Below, piece by piece: positions 41,404-50,364 of a stretch of 64,000 nt of DNA. Numbering within the stretch: position 1 is the stretch's first letter; every line of letters starts with the position of its first letter. The DNA is from JAHEKO01 sp965212505. GTDB lineage: Bacteria; Acidobacteriota; Thermoanaerobaculia; Multivoradales; JAHEKO01. The position numbers and the translations under genes were made by a program. A model generated the notes under the pieces. It saw nothing but the letters and a program-made list of their open reading frames with translations. It did not search any database and had not been told where the DNA came from. The stretch spans positions 434,001 to 498,000 of the forward strand of contig OZ243123.1 of assembly GCA_965212505.1 (NCBI GenBank). The letters are read 5' to 3'.

Positions 41404-42221
41404 GCGCCGGCTCCCGCGGTTGCACGGCGTCGCTGCTCACGACGTAGGTTGCGGATGACGTAGGCACCCATCAACAGGAGCGTCAACACACCTCCGGCCC
41501 GAATCAGATTCATGGTGGCTGCGGTGTACTTGCCGGTCGTCGGGTCGTAGCGGAAGCAGTAGAGCAACACCTTGTCGACGACGGTTCCGATCTGTTCGTC
41601 GGCGGCTTCGACCAGAGACAGTCGAACGTCTCGCGGCGGATATTCGATTCCAGGGAAATAGCGAGACACGACGCCGTCGGGCGTCACCACGACGATCGTC
41701 GAGACGTGGGAGAACTCGCCGCTCTCCTCGTCATAGACCGTGCGGAAACCGATCTGCTCCATCAGAGCCGAGACCGCGGCGCTACGGCCGGTCAGAAAGT
41801 GGAAGCCCTCGTCGGCACCGTCACGACCGTAGCGCTGGAGCGACACGCGTCGGCGCGAGGCGGCCTGCTCGGGCGTCTCCCGTGGGTCGAAGCTGACCGC
41901 CAGTACGTGAAAGTCCGCTCCGGGGGTCAGGGAGACCGCGCGGAGGCTCTTGATCATCCCTTCGAGGGTCAACGAACAGAGCATCGGGCAGTCGAAGTAG
42001 ACCGGCGCGATGAGCACCGGCAGGTCGCCGAGGAGATCTCCCAGGCGAACTACCTGCCCGCGGTGATCGATCAGTTCGAGATTTGGGTCGACCCGCTCGC
42101 CGACACGTTGCTCGAGGCCGACCTCCTCGAGCCCCTGCGGGAGGGCGCTCGGGGAGCTCTGCGCCGTCGCGGTGCCGGTCAGAAGGGCCAGCAACAGAGC
42201 GACCGTCCCGGAGTGCCTCAC
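41400..42221 (-). CDS. SCO1/SenC/PrrC-family copper chaperone
   Basis: 273 aa from a GTG at 42221, which overlaps the upstream stop (GTGA) and gives a signal peptide (residues 1-20). The thioredoxin-like fold shows LGDLPVLIAPVYFDCPMLCSLTLEGMIKSL with the copper-binding CPMLC, and SHVSTIVVVTPDGVVSRYFPG with the His ligand. SCO proteins deliver copper to the Cu-A centre of subunit II, the next gene. The C-terminal part adds one membrane helix (IRAGGVLTLLLMGAYVIRNL), which anchors it on the periplasmic side. Confidence 0.9.
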   Translation of the reverse strand: MRHSGTVALLLALLTGTATAQSSPSALPQGLEEVGLEQRVGERVDPNLELIDHRGQVVRLGDLLGDLPVLIAPVYFDCPMLCSLTLEGMIKSLRAVSLTPGADFHVLAVSFDPRETPEQAASRRRVSLQRYGRDGADEGFHFLTGRSAAVSALMEQIGFRTVYDEESGEFSHVSTIVVVTPDGVVSRYFPGIEYPPRDVRLSLVEAADEQIGTVVDKVLLYCFRYDPTTGKYTAATMNLIRAGGVLTLLLMGAYVIRNLRREQRRRATAGAGA

Positions 42222-42613
42222 GAGTCGCCTCCGGCTTCGGTCTCGTAGCGACCCTCGGCCATCAGCTCCATGGCCCGTTCGATCGGCACGCGAGCGATGC
42301 CGCTCGTCTCGTCGATCCACTGATAGCCGTCGAGAAACTCGTCTTCTCGACGCCGGAGCTCGGTCAGCTCCTCCTCGGGAGCTGCCTGGAGTCGAGGCTC
42401 CGGAGGCAGCTGCCGCGTGCGCGCCTCTTCGAGCACCGGCGGTGGCGGGTCGGCCGCAACCAAGCGAGCTCGCAGCCCGATCGACAGCCACCACATCAGA
42501 ACGCCGGAGGCCGCGAGGATGGCGACCAACGAGACGCCGCTGACGACCAGCGTCTTGAGGGCAATCTCGCGATCGAGGCCCGCTTCGTAGCGTTTGTCGT
42601 GACCGTCAGTCAC
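42218..42613 (-). CDS. small single-pass membrane protein of the ACIII-caa3 operon
   Basis: 131 aa. It overlaps both neighbours (8 bp with ActF, 4 bp with SCO). One membrane helix (about 21-46, KTLVVSGVSLVAILAASGVLMWWLSIG). Then a Pro/Glu-rich linker and a C-terminal segment PEEELTELRRREDEFLDGYQWIDETSGIARVPIERAMELMAE, facing the periplasm. The last block (YxWIDxxxGIARVPIxRAM) resembles small uncharacterised proteins found between act and cox genes. It may bridge or help assemble the two complexes. That role is inferred from position. Confidence 0.75.
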   Translation of the reverse strand: MTDGHDKRYEAGLDREIALKTLVVSGVSLVAILAASGVLMWWLSIGLRARLVAADPPPPVLEEARTRQLPPEPRLQAAPEEELTELRRREDEFLDGYQWIDETSGIARVPIERAMELMAEGRYETEAGGDS

Positions 42614-43784
42614 TGGGGAGCACCTCGCCGAGGTTGGGGTCGTTCACGGGTAGGAGCGCGTGGCGTCCCAGGGTGCGGAGCACCAGCGCCAACCAGACGC
42701 CACCCAGGCCGACGACGGTCGTGAGGTCGAGCCAGTGGATTGCGAAGCCTTCGTGATGGAAGGTGGGTCCCAGCTGCCAGTAGAGGTCGACCCAGCGCAT
42801 CGCCAGAAGCAGCAGTGCGATGGTCGCGAGCCGGCTGCCGTTGCGCTTGATGTCCCGCGACAGCAGGACGAGGAAGGGCAGCGCAAAGTGGAAGAGCGCC
42901 AGCACGACGCTGAGGGTCTTCCAACCGCCCTGGGTCCGATGTACGTACCAGGTGACCTCTTCCGCGAGATCGCCCGACCAGATGATCAGCAGCTGCGAAA
43001 CCGCAAAGTAGGCCCAGAGCATGACGAAGGCGAAGAGCAACTTGCCGTAGTCATGGAAGTGCCGCTTGGTGAACACCCGTGACATCGGCTCGCGTCGCGC
43101 CAGCCAGAGCGCGAGCGGAATCAAGAAGGCGAACGCCGAGACCGCGTGGCCGCCGACGAAGTAGACGCCGAAGAGACTCGAATACCAGGCGGGGTCGGCC
43201 GACATGATCCAGTCGACGGAGGCCAGGGTCGCGATCAGCACGTAGAGGCCGAGACTGGGGCCCGCTAGGCGCTGCATGCGGCGGAAGTAGCGGTTCCGGC
43301 CGGTCGCGTCCTGCTGGAGCGACATGCGGCAGATCAGCCACGAGAGGCCGCCCAGGAGGACAAAGTAGCCGACGAACCGCGCGATGAAGGCGCTCGGGTT
43401 CAGGTAGCCGGCCTTTTTCTGAATTGCGTAGGTCGACTCGGCCACCTCGGGGTCGGCCCACGGGTAGACGTGGACAAGTCCGAGGAGGACCGGTACGAAC
43501 AGGAGACCCATGATCGGGATCGTCTTGGCCGCCGCTTCGAGGATGCGCCGCGCCATGATGCCCCACTGTCCGCCCGACAGATGCTGCAAGCAGAGGATCG
43601 CGAAGCAGCCGATGGCGGTACCTGTCCACAGGAGCCAGGCGACGAGGTAGGACTGGGTGAACTGCGTGCGATCGATGAGCGCGCCGAGGACGGTGACGAC
43701 CAGGCCGGCCGCTCCGATCAACCAGGCTCGCCGCTCGAGTGCGGCCAGCTCCCTGGGTGCACCCCAGCTGCTGTGCTCGCTCAA
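42606..43784 (-). CDS. actF: alternative complex III membrane subunit ActF
   Basis: 392 aa, ten hydrophobic segments. FTQSYLVAWLLWTGTAIGCFAILCLQHLSGGQWG and STYAIQKKAGYLNPSAFIARFVGYF are signatures of the ActF quinol:cytochrome c oxidoreductase subunit. DWIMSADPAWYSSLFGVYFVGGHAVSAFAF is also conserved. It shares the NrfD-like fold with ActC at distance and may contribute a proton half-channel. It starts 4 bp inside the end of ActE. Confidence 0.92.
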   Translation of the reverse strand: MSEHSSWGAPRELAALERRAWLIGAAGLVVTVLGALIDRTQFTQSYLVAWLLWTGTAIGCFAILCLQHLSGGQWGIMARRILEAAAKTIPIMGLLFVPVLLGLVHVYPWADPEVAESTYAIQKKAGYLNPSAFIARFVGYFVLLGGLSWLICRMSLQQDATGRNRYFRRMQRLAGPSLGLYVLIATLASVDWIMSADPAWYSSLFGVYFVGGHAVSAFAFLIPLALWLARREPMSRVFTKRHFHDYGKLLFAFVMLWAYFAVSQLLIIWSGDLAEEVTWYVHRTQGGWKTLSVVLALFHFALPFLVLLSRDIKRNGSRLATIALLLLAMRWVDLYWQLGPTFHHEGFAIHWLDLTTVVGLGGVWLALVLRTLGRHALLPVNDPNLGEVLPSD

Positions 43785-44461
43785 GAGTGATCCTCCTCGT
43801 CCGCGTCGTGGCCCGCCTCTGGCGCCTCACCCGCGAGTTGCTGTCGATCTTCGGTCGAGAGCGCGGCGGCCGGAACCCGGCGGCTGAGCTGGAGCGCCTT
43901 GACGTAGGCGGTGACCGCCCAGCGGTCGCGAGCTCGCAGCTGCGCCGCGTAGCTCGACATCTGTCCGAAGCCGTTGTACATCACGTTGACGTAGTACCCG
44001 GGCTGCGCCTCGATGAGGCGTTGTTCGTGGAAGGAGGCCGGCTGTTTGAAGCCGCGCTGGACAACCATGCCGCGCCCTTCGCCCAGACGGTCGTGACAGG
44101 GGCCGCAGAAGGCGTCGTACCGTGTCTGCCCCCGCTGCAGCAGCGCCAGGTCGACGTCCATCGGGAAGTCGGCGACAAAGGCGCCGCTTTCGTCGAGGCC
44201 GGTGTCGAAAGCGACGTCGTCTCCCAGCTGGCCTCGGGCGACGGTGCCGTCGACAAAGGGCCGCGCTGCGGCTCCGTTCGCGAAGATGGTGCTCGCTTCG
44301 AGCGGCTCGTATTTGGGCTGATCGTGCATGTCCTGGCGGCAAGAGAGCAGGAACGCCGTTGTGCACAGGAGGATGAACGCCGTGAAGCCGCTGGAGGAGC
44401 GGAGCCTGGCCCAGCTGGTGGGCTGATCGATGGCGGGCCGCCCCGCGGTCTCTCTTGCCAA
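43781..44461 (-). CDS. actE: alternative complex III mono-heme cytochrome c subunit ActE
   Basis: 226 aa from a TTG at 44461, the nearest usable start before the lipoprotein signal FILLCTTAFLLSC; the exact start is uncertain and the frame is open to 44656. After the lipobox Cys come QPKYEPLEASTIFANGAAARPFVDGTVARGQLG, then the heme site FCGPCHDRLGEGRGMVVQRGF and an axial Met in NVMYNGFGQMSSYA. ActE passes electrons from the complex to cytochrome c or the caa3 oxidase. The C-terminal 30 residues are acidic (APEAGHDADEEDHS). Confidence 0.87.
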   Translation of the reverse strand: MARETAGRPAIDQPTSWARLRSSSGFTAFILLCTTAFLLSCRQDMHDQPKYEPLEASTIFANGAAARPFVDGTVARGQLGDDVAFDTGLDESGAFVADFPMDVDLALLQRGQTRYDAFCGPCHDRLGEGRGMVVQRGFKQPASFHEQRLIEAQPGYYVNVMYNGFGQMSSYAAQLRARDRWAVTAYVKALQLSRRVPAAALSTEDRQQLAGEAPEAGHDADEEDHS

Positions 44462-44528
44462 AGGCTGGCTCGTTCGCCTTGCCGGGAGCCTCGGCGGCAG
44501 CTCTTGGCGGCCGGGTGTCGCTTGCCGG

Positions 44529-45077
44529 TCAGTTCTCAACTTCGTATACCCCGACCGGGTCGAAACCCTGGAGAAACGCCTCGGTCGCCTCGCGGTCGAA
44601 CTTCGAGTCGTCGGTTTCGATGCAAAGGAAGTAGCGGTCTCGGCTGGCGAGCGCAAACCGCTCCGCGTTGAAGACCGGGTGGTAGGGCTTGGGAAGCCCG
44701 TTGAGCGCCAGCATGCCGAGCACCGCGGTGACCGAAGCGAGCAGGATCGTGGTCTCGAAGGTGACCGGAATGAACGCGATCCAGCTGTTGAGCGGCCTAC
44801 CGCCGATGTTCAGCGGGTACTCGATCACCGAGACCCAGTACTGGAGTCCAAAACCTCCGAGAGCGCCCAGAATGCCGCCGATCAGCACGAGGAGGGGGAG
44901 GCGCGAGTGGTGGTGACCGAGCGCCTCCGACAGCTCCTCGATCGGATAGGGCGTGAACGCGTCCAGCTGGCGATAGCCGTCCTCCCGCGCCGCCTCGGCG
45001 GCGTGGATCAGCTGGTCCGAGTTGTCAAACTCGGCCAGGAGCCCGTAGAGACCGACGTGCCGTTGGGAGTCCATCAC
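44529..45077 (-). CDS. actD: alternative complex III subunit ActD (DUF3341)
   Basis: 182 aa. LYGLLAEFDNSDQLIHAAEAAREDGYRQLDAFTPYPIEELSEALGHHHSRLPLLVLIGGILGALGGFGLQYW is the DUF3341 signature. Two membrane helices lie at about 62-83 and 100-125. ActD is a peripheral/membrane subunit without cofactors. It overlaps ActC by 4 bp. Confidence 0.92.
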   Translation of the reverse strand: MMDSQRHVGLYGLLAEFDNSDQLIHAAEAAREDGYRQLDAFTPYPIEELSEALGHHHSRLPLLVLIGGILGALGGFGLQYWVSVIEYPLNIGGRPLNSWIAFIPVTFETTILLASVTAVLGMLALNGLPKPYHPVFNAERFALASRDRYFLCIETDDSKFDREATEAFLQGFDPVGVYEVEN

Positions 45078-46438
45078 TTCTTCGACTCACCTTTCGGCAG
45101 GATGGTGCGCATCTCGAAGATCGAGATCATCGGCAGGAAGCGCAGGAAGAGGAAGAGCAGCGCCAAGAACAGGCCGATCGATCCGATGAACGTCGCCCAG
45201 TCCCAGAAGGTGCCCGAGTACATACCCCAGGCTGCCGGCATGAAGTCACGGTGGAGGCTGGTGACGACGATGACGAAGCGCTCCAGCCACATGCCGACGT
45301 TGACGACCATCGCGATCAGCCAGGCGGCGATCACGTTGCCGCGAATCTTGCGGAACCAGAGGAGCTGGACGACCAGGATGTTACAGAGGATCAACGACCA
45401 CCAGTGATACTTGTAGGGTCCGGTGATCCGGTTGAGGATCATGAACTGCTCGTACCAGTGGCCGCTGTACCAGGCCATGAAGATCTCGACCAGATAGCCG
45501 TAGCCGACGATCAGGCCGGTGGCGAGCATCACCTTGCACATGTTCTTGATGTGCTGCAGGGTGATGAAGTCCTGCAGCTTGAAGATGGCGCGCAGTGGAA
45601 TGGAAAGCGTGAGCACCATCGCGAAGCCGGCGAAGATCGCACCGGCGACGAAGTAGGGCGGGAAGATGGTCGCGTGCCAGCCGGGAGTCTGGCCGACGGC
45701 GAAGTCGAAGCTGACGACCGTGTGCACCGAGACGACCAGCGGCGTCGCGAGCCCGGCCAGTAGAAGGTAGGCGGTCTCGTAGTTGTGCCAGTGGGCCGCC
45801 GAACCTCGCCAGCCCATCGCCAGGACGCCGTAGATCTTCCGCTTGAGCATCGACGTCGAGCGATCTCGAAGCGTCGCCATGTCGGGGATCAAGCCGACAT
45901 ACCAGAAGAGCATGGAGACACTCGCGTACGTCGAGATCGCGAAGACGTCCCAAACCAAGGGGCTGCGGAACTGCGGCCACATGCCCATCGTGTTGGGGTA
46001 GGGGAGCAGCCAGTAGGCGAGCCAGGGGCGCCCGACGTGGATCAGCGGGAAGATGCCGGCGCAGGCGACCGCAAAGAGGGTCATCGCCTCCGCGAAGCGG
46101 TTGATCGAGGTCCGCCATTCCTGGCGCAGCAGCAGCAGGATCGCCGAGATCAACGTGCCGGCGTGACCGATGCCGATCCACCAGACGAGGTTGATGATCG
46201 CAAAGCCCCAGCCGATCGGATTGTTGACCCCCCAGATGCCGGTTCCCTCGACGAGGAGCTTGGTGAGCGCCATCAGGAGGAGCATCACCAGCGCCAGCGA
46301 GGCGGCAAAGCCGAAGTACCACCAGCGGGGCGTCTTGCGAAGGACGATCTCGCCGATGTGATCGGTCACCGACCCCGAGGTGTGGCCTGGGGCGATGATG
46401 GCCGGCTTGCCCGAGAGCGCGCGATCGTCAACGGACAT
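45074..46438 (-). CDS. actC: alternative complex III membrane subunit ActC (NrfD-like)
   Basis: 454 aa with about ten membrane helices. GVNNPIGWGFAIINLVWWIGIGHAGTLISAILLLLRQEWR is the NrfD/PsrC-family quinol-site signature. GLIPDMATLRDRS and LHRDFMPAAWGMYSGTFWDW are also typical of ActC. It binds and oxidises quinol in the inner membrane and gives electrons to the Fe-S clusters of ActB. It overlaps the end of ActB by 11 bp. Confidence 0.94.
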   Translation of the reverse strand: MSVDDRALSGKPAIIAPGHTSGSVTDHIGEIVLRKTPRWWYFGFAASLALVMLLLMALTKLLVEGTGIWGVNNPIGWGFAIINLVWWIGIGHAGTLISAILLLLRQEWRTSINRFAEAMTLFAVACAGIFPLIHVGRPWLAYWLLPYPNTMGMWPQFRSPLVWDVFAISTYASVSMLFWYVGLIPDMATLRDRSTSMLKRKIYGVLAMGWRGSAAHWHNYETAYLLLAGLATPLVVSVHTVVSFDFAVGQTPGWHATIFPPYFVAGAIFAGFAMVLTLSIPLRAIFKLQDFITLQHIKNMCKVMLATGLIVGYGYLVEIFMAWYSGHWYEQFMILNRITGPYKYHWWSLILCNILVVQLLWFRKIRGNVIAAWLIAMVVNVGMWLERFVIVVTSLHRDFMPAAWGMYSGTFWDWATFIGSIGLFLALLFLFLRFLPMISIFEMRTILPKGESKK

Positions 46439-49400
46439 GGTCGTCTCCGCCGGAGTGGCCGCCGCCGTGTGCGCTGTCAGCCGAGGCCGCCTGGTCCGAA
46501 GGGTTGGTCAGCTTCGCCAGGTAGGTCGTTCGAGGACGGGTGTTGAGCTCCTCGAGGAGGCCGTAGTTGAGCTGTTCGGCCTTCCACTTCGACACCTCCG
46601 ACTCGGGGTCGTTGATGTCTCCGAAGACGATGGCCTGCGTCGGGCAGACCTGCTGACAGGCGGTGCGTACGTCGCCGTCGCCCAACTCGCGTCCGTCGAC
46701 CCGGGCATCGATGCGCGCGTGGTTGATGCGCTGCACGCAGTAGGAGCACTTTTCCATCACGCCGCGGCTGCGCACCGTGACGTCGGGGTTGCGCATCATC
46801 TTCAAGACCGGGGTCTCGAAGTCGTTGTAGAGCAAGAAGTTGAAGCGACGCACCTTGTAGGGGCAGTTGTTGGCGCAGTAGCGGGTTCCGACACAGCGGT
46901 TGTAGACCATGTCGTTCAGCCCCTCGTCGCTATGGACGGTGGCCGCCACCGGGCAGACGACCTCGCAGGGCGCGTGCTCGCAGTGCATGCACATCACCGG
47001 CTGGTGATGGACTTCAGGGTCGTCGATCGAGCTCTGGTAGTAGCGGTCGATCCGGATCCAATGCATTTCGCGTCCCGCCGCCACCTGTTCCTTGCCGACG
47101 ATCGGAACGTTGTTCTCGGACTGGCAAGCGATGACGCAGGCGTTGCAACCGGTACAGGAGCCGAGGTCGACCGCCAGACCCCACGCGTATCCGTCGTATT
47201 CGAACGGCGGGTAGAGCGTCTGGTCGGGTGTCGGCGCGTGGCCCATGTGGTGCACGAACTCCGGGTGCTCGAGGTACTCGTCGAGCGTGCCGGTGCGCAC
47301 CAGGTGTCGCTTCTCGGACTCCTGCCCTTCGAGCTCGATGTTGCTGTGGAGCTGCGTCGACACCAGGGGATAGCTGCCCGCGAGTGGTGTCAACGTCGCT
47401 CCGGTGGCGAGCCAAGGGGACTTCGAGCCGCGCAATTGGTAGGCATCGAAGCCGGTGCCGGCGCCGACCTTGCCGGTCCGCCGCCGGCCGTACCCGAGGT
47501 GCAGGGTCACCGAGTCGTCGGGTAGGCCGGGCTGAATCCAGGCCGCCGCCTCGAGCGTGCGACCGTCGACAGCAAGCTCGACGCGCTGCTCATTGGCGAT
47601 ACCCAGCCGCTGGGCGAAGGCGGGCGAGATCATCGCCGCGTTGTCCCAGGTGAGCTTGGTCAACGGCTTCGGACACTCCTGCAGCCAGCCGTTGTTTGCG
47701 TAGCGGCCGTCCCAGACCGTCGGGTCGGGGCGGAAGATGATTTCCAAGTCCCTCGAGGCGGTGGCGGAACCGACCGCGGTAGCGACCGCGTCGGCGCCGA
47801 TCGTTGCGTCGGTCGGTGCCGACGAGCTGTCCTCCATGAAGCCGTCGTGGAGCCAGCGGCGCCAGCTCTTCTCGGAGGCGCCTCCCTCGATCTGCCACTG
47901 CGCCCGCACGAGGTCGTAGCCGGAAGACTCGCCGTCGGCGGTCAAGCCGGAGAGCACCTCGAGGGCCGACTTGCCGTCGTAGAGCGGCTCGATCAGCGGC
48001 TGCACCAGGCTGACGGTGCCGTCGATCGATCGAGCGTCGCCCCAGCTCTCGAGGTAGTGCGCTTCCGGGAGGTGCCACTGGCAGTACTCTGAGGTTTCGT
48101 CCTCGTACGGCGCCAGCCGAATGCGGCGGCCGACGTTGAGCATCGCGTCGACGAACCCGAGGTCGGCCGGTGCGTCGAAGACCGGGTTGCCGCCGAGAAT
48201 CAACAGGACGTCGACCTCGCCGGCGCTCATGTCCTCGACCAGTTCGGCGATCGATGCCAGCTGGTCCACCGGCTCCGCTTCCACCGGCTCAGTCTGTAGA
48301 ACGGTAGTTCCGACGTTGCCGAGAGCGGCGTTGATGGCGTGGCAGAGGGTGTGGACCTCAGGGGCGGCGCACTCTCCGGCGATCACCGCCGAACGCCCCG
48401 GGTGATCGCGGAGGTCCGCTGCGGCCGCCTCGATCCAATCGCCCTGGCCGTTGCCGAGCGCTGCGGCGGACTCGGCTCCTGGAACGCCCAATGCCTTTGC
48501 CAGAGCTGCGGCGACGCCGACGACCTCGACGCCTCGAACGGGCAGGCGGTGATCGGCGAGCGTGCCGGTGAGGGTCGGAGCACTCTCTACCGAGTAGAGG
48601 CGGTTCATGGTCCGCTTGCCGTCGCGGATGCGGCGCAGGCTCGCGAAATCGCGCGCGCAGGTCAGATGATCGGGTCCCTCGGTCAGGAAGTCGGCGTCGA
48701 GCGCGACGATGTACTCCGCCGACGAAAGGTCGTAGCGCGTTTCGACCGGGCGACCGAAGGCGGCCAGAGAGGCCGACCGGGCCGAATGACGCCCCGCGGC
48801 TTCGTACTGGTGCCATTGTGCTCTCGGGTTCTCGCTCAGAACCTTGGCGATCATCGCTGCCAGGCTCGGCGAGGTGACCGTGCCGGTCAAGATGCGCAAA
48901 CGCGCTCCGCCCAACGCGGAGAGCGCTCGCATCGCCTTCTGCGTCTCTTGGAAGAAGGCGTCGAAGGTTCGAATGCGCCCCAGCTCGCGGACCACCTGGG
49001 AACGGTCGGGGTCGTAGAGCTCGAGGATCGACGCCTGTGCGAAGAGGTCGGTGGCGCCGGTGCCGGCCGGGTGCTCAGAGTTGCCCTCGACCTTGGTCGG
49101 TCGTCCGGTGTGGCTCTCCGCGAGAACGCCGGTGGCAAAGCCACCCTGGAGGAAGCTGGTCGCGAAGTAGAGCGGCTTGCCGGGAATCAGATTCTCGGGC
49201 TGATCGACGTAGGGGACGATCTTCTCGAGCGGCTGCTTTGTGCAGGCGGTCAGGCCGCCGAGCGCCATCGATGCGCCCGCCAGCTGCAGGAAGCGGCGGC
49301 GATCCACGCCCTCGGGCCAGGAGGCCGCTTCACGCGGGAACTCGCGATGGATCAACTCCTCGAACTCGGCGCTCCCGGCGAGCTCGTCGAGACTGCGCCA

Positions 49401-49490
49401 GAGTTCTTTGCCCCGCTCGGTCTCCAAGCGTTGACGCAGGTCGTCGAGCTCGAGGCGTTGCGGCTCGGGATGTGGCGGACGATCAGTCAT
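46428..49490 (-). CDS. actB: alternative complex III iron-sulfur/molybdopterin-like subunit ActB
   Basis: 1020 aa from the ATG at 49490, which overlaps the ActA stop (ATGA); the frame open to 49646 lies inside actA. The N terminus has a Tat signal (DRRRFLQLAGASMALGGLTACTKQP). Residues about 90-740 resemble a molybdopterin oxidoreductase, but ActB proteins bind no molybdenum. From about 770 come four clusters' worth of Cys: SCTGCNACVIACQ, CMHCEHAPCEVVCP, RCVGTRYCANNCPYK, KCSYCVQR and CQQVCP. It carries electrons from quinol to the hemes of ActA. Confidence 0.94.
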   Translation of the reverse strand: MTDRPPHPEPQRLELDDLRQRLETERGKELWRSLDELAGSAEFEELIHREFPREAASWPEGVDRRRFLQLAGASMALGGLTACTKQPLEKIVPYVDQPENLIPGKPLYFATSFLQGGFATGVLAESHTGRPTKVEGNSEHPAGTGATDLFAQASILELYDPDRSQVVRELGRIRTFDAFFQETQKAMRALSALGGARLRILTGTVTSPSLAAMIAKVLSENPRAQWHQYEAAGRHSARSASLAAFGRPVETRYDLSSAEYIVALDADFLTEGPDHLTCARDFASLRRIRDGKRTMNRLYSVESAPTLTGTLADHRLPVRGVEVVGVAAALAKALGVPGAESAAALGNGQGDWIEAAAADLRDHPGRSAVIAGECAAPEVHTLCHAINAALGNVGTTVLQTEPVEAEPVDQLASIAELVEDMSAGEVDVLLILGGNPVFDAPADLGFVDAMLNVGRRIRLAPYEDETSEYCQWHLPEAHYLESWGDARSIDGTVSLVQPLIEPLYDGKSALEVLSGLTADGESSGYDLVRAQWQIEGGASEKSWRRWLHDGFMEDSSSAPTDATIGADAVATAVGSATASRDLEIIFRPDPTVWDGRYANNGWLQECPKPLTKLTWDNAAMISPAFAQRLGIANEQRVELAVDGRTLEAAAWIQPGLPDDSVTLHLGYGRRRTGKVGAGTGFDAYQLRGSKSPWLATGATLTPLAGSYPLVSTQLHSNIELEGQESEKRHLVRTGTLDEYLEHPEFVHHMGHAPTPDQTLYPPFEYDGYAWGLAVDLGSCTGCNACVIACQSENNVPIVGKEQVAAGREMHWIRIDRYYQSSIDDPEVHHQPVMCMHCEHAPCEVVCPVAATVHSDEGLNDMVYNRCVGTRYCANNCPYKVRRFNFLLYNDFETPVLKMMRNPDVTVRSRGVMEKCSYCVQRINHARIDARVDGRELGDGDVRTACQQVCPTQAIVFGDINDPESEVSKWKAEQLNYGLLEELNTRPRTTYLAKLTNPSDQAASADSAHGGGHSGGDDHVR

Positions 49491-50131
49491 CGGTGGCAGG
49501 TCGAGCAGTTCACTTTGCTGTCGATGTCGTGCTCTTCGATCAGTGCGGCCCGGTCGAAGTTGGCCTCGGGCTCCCAGCCCATCGTGTAGACCTCCGAGAG
49601 CGGGCGTACCTGACGCTCCGGGTTGCGGTGGCACTCCAAGCACCACTCCATCTGGAGCGACTCCGCCCGCATGATGAGCGGCATCTGGTCGACGCGGCCG
49701 TGGCAGCTCTCGCAGCCGACGCCCTTAGCAACGTGAATGCTGTGGTTGAAGTAGACGTAGTCGGGAAGATCGTTGATGCGCGTCCACTCGATCGGCTCGC
49801 CGGTCTGGTAGCTCTCGCGAACGCCGGCGAGCATCGGACTCTGCGCCCAGATCTGCTTGTGACAGTTCATGCACGTGGCGGTCGGGGGTATTCCGGCGAA
49901 CGCCGACTCCTCGACGCTCGTGTGGCAATAGAGGCAGCTGATGCCGAGCGCCGCGGTGTGATGGTCGTGACTGAACGGGATCGGCTGCGCCAACACCACA
50001 CCCTTGCCCGTGTTGTACGACGAGCGATCCAGATGCGCGAACAGCCCGATCAGGGCGGCGACAAAGAAGATGCCACCGAAGATCGAGACCCGCGCAAGCG
50101 TGTTGGTGCTGCGGTGGAAGATCTGAGACAT
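49487..50131 (-). CDS. actA: alternative complex III pentaheme cytochrome ActA
   Basis: 214 aa, ATG at 50131. One N-terminal membrane helix (about 11-32). Five CxxCH heme sites in order: CLYCH, CMNCH, CESCH, CLECH and CSTCH, the number found in pentaheme ActA of Rhodothermus marinus. It is the first gene of a run of eleven overlapping or closely spaced genes ending at 37835. The upstream 230 bp hold a TATCGT-like box near 50165-50175 (minus strand). Confidence 0.93.
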   Translation of the reverse strand: MSQIFHRSTNTLARVSIFGGIFFVAALIGLFAHLDRSSYNTGKGVVLAQPIPFSHDHHTAALGISCLYCHTSVEESAFAGIPPTATCMNCHKQIWAQSPMLAGVRESYQTGEPIEWTRINDLPDYVYFNHSIHVAKGVGCESCHGRVDQMPLIMRAESLQMEWCLECHRNPERQVRPLSEVYTMGWEPEANFDRAALIEEHDIDSKVNCSTCHR

Positions 50132-50347
50132 GAATCAGCTCTTCGCGCTCCTCCGTTTCGAGGTGACGATACCTAAGTGGCAGGAGGGGTGCAACACACC
50201 CCACGGGGTGGGGCGGACGCTTCTCCGTCGACCTGGTTCGGCGTCCGGGGGGAAGCGGTTTCCGACTTTGTCGGGCGGCGCGAGGGGGTGTCGCTGGGCG
50301 CCGAAGGCGGTCGCTCGAATCGATCGCCAGACGGCCGGCGGCGCTGA

Positions 50348-50353
50348 TAAGCT
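50348..50353 (+). promoter_or_regulatory. -10-like box, near-leaderless start of HEAT gene
   Basis: TAAGCT ending 11 nt before the ATG at 50365; no ribosome-binding site. The remaining gap to the actA start (50132-50347) shows no other gene. Confidence 0.35.
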
Positions 50354-50364
50354 CGCCAGCCGCT

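Noticed and set aside
46428..49490. ActB as a true molybdenum enzyme
   Set aside because: The subunit resembles molybdopterin oxidoreductases, but it is embedded in a complete act operon, where the homologous subunit is known to lack the cofactor.
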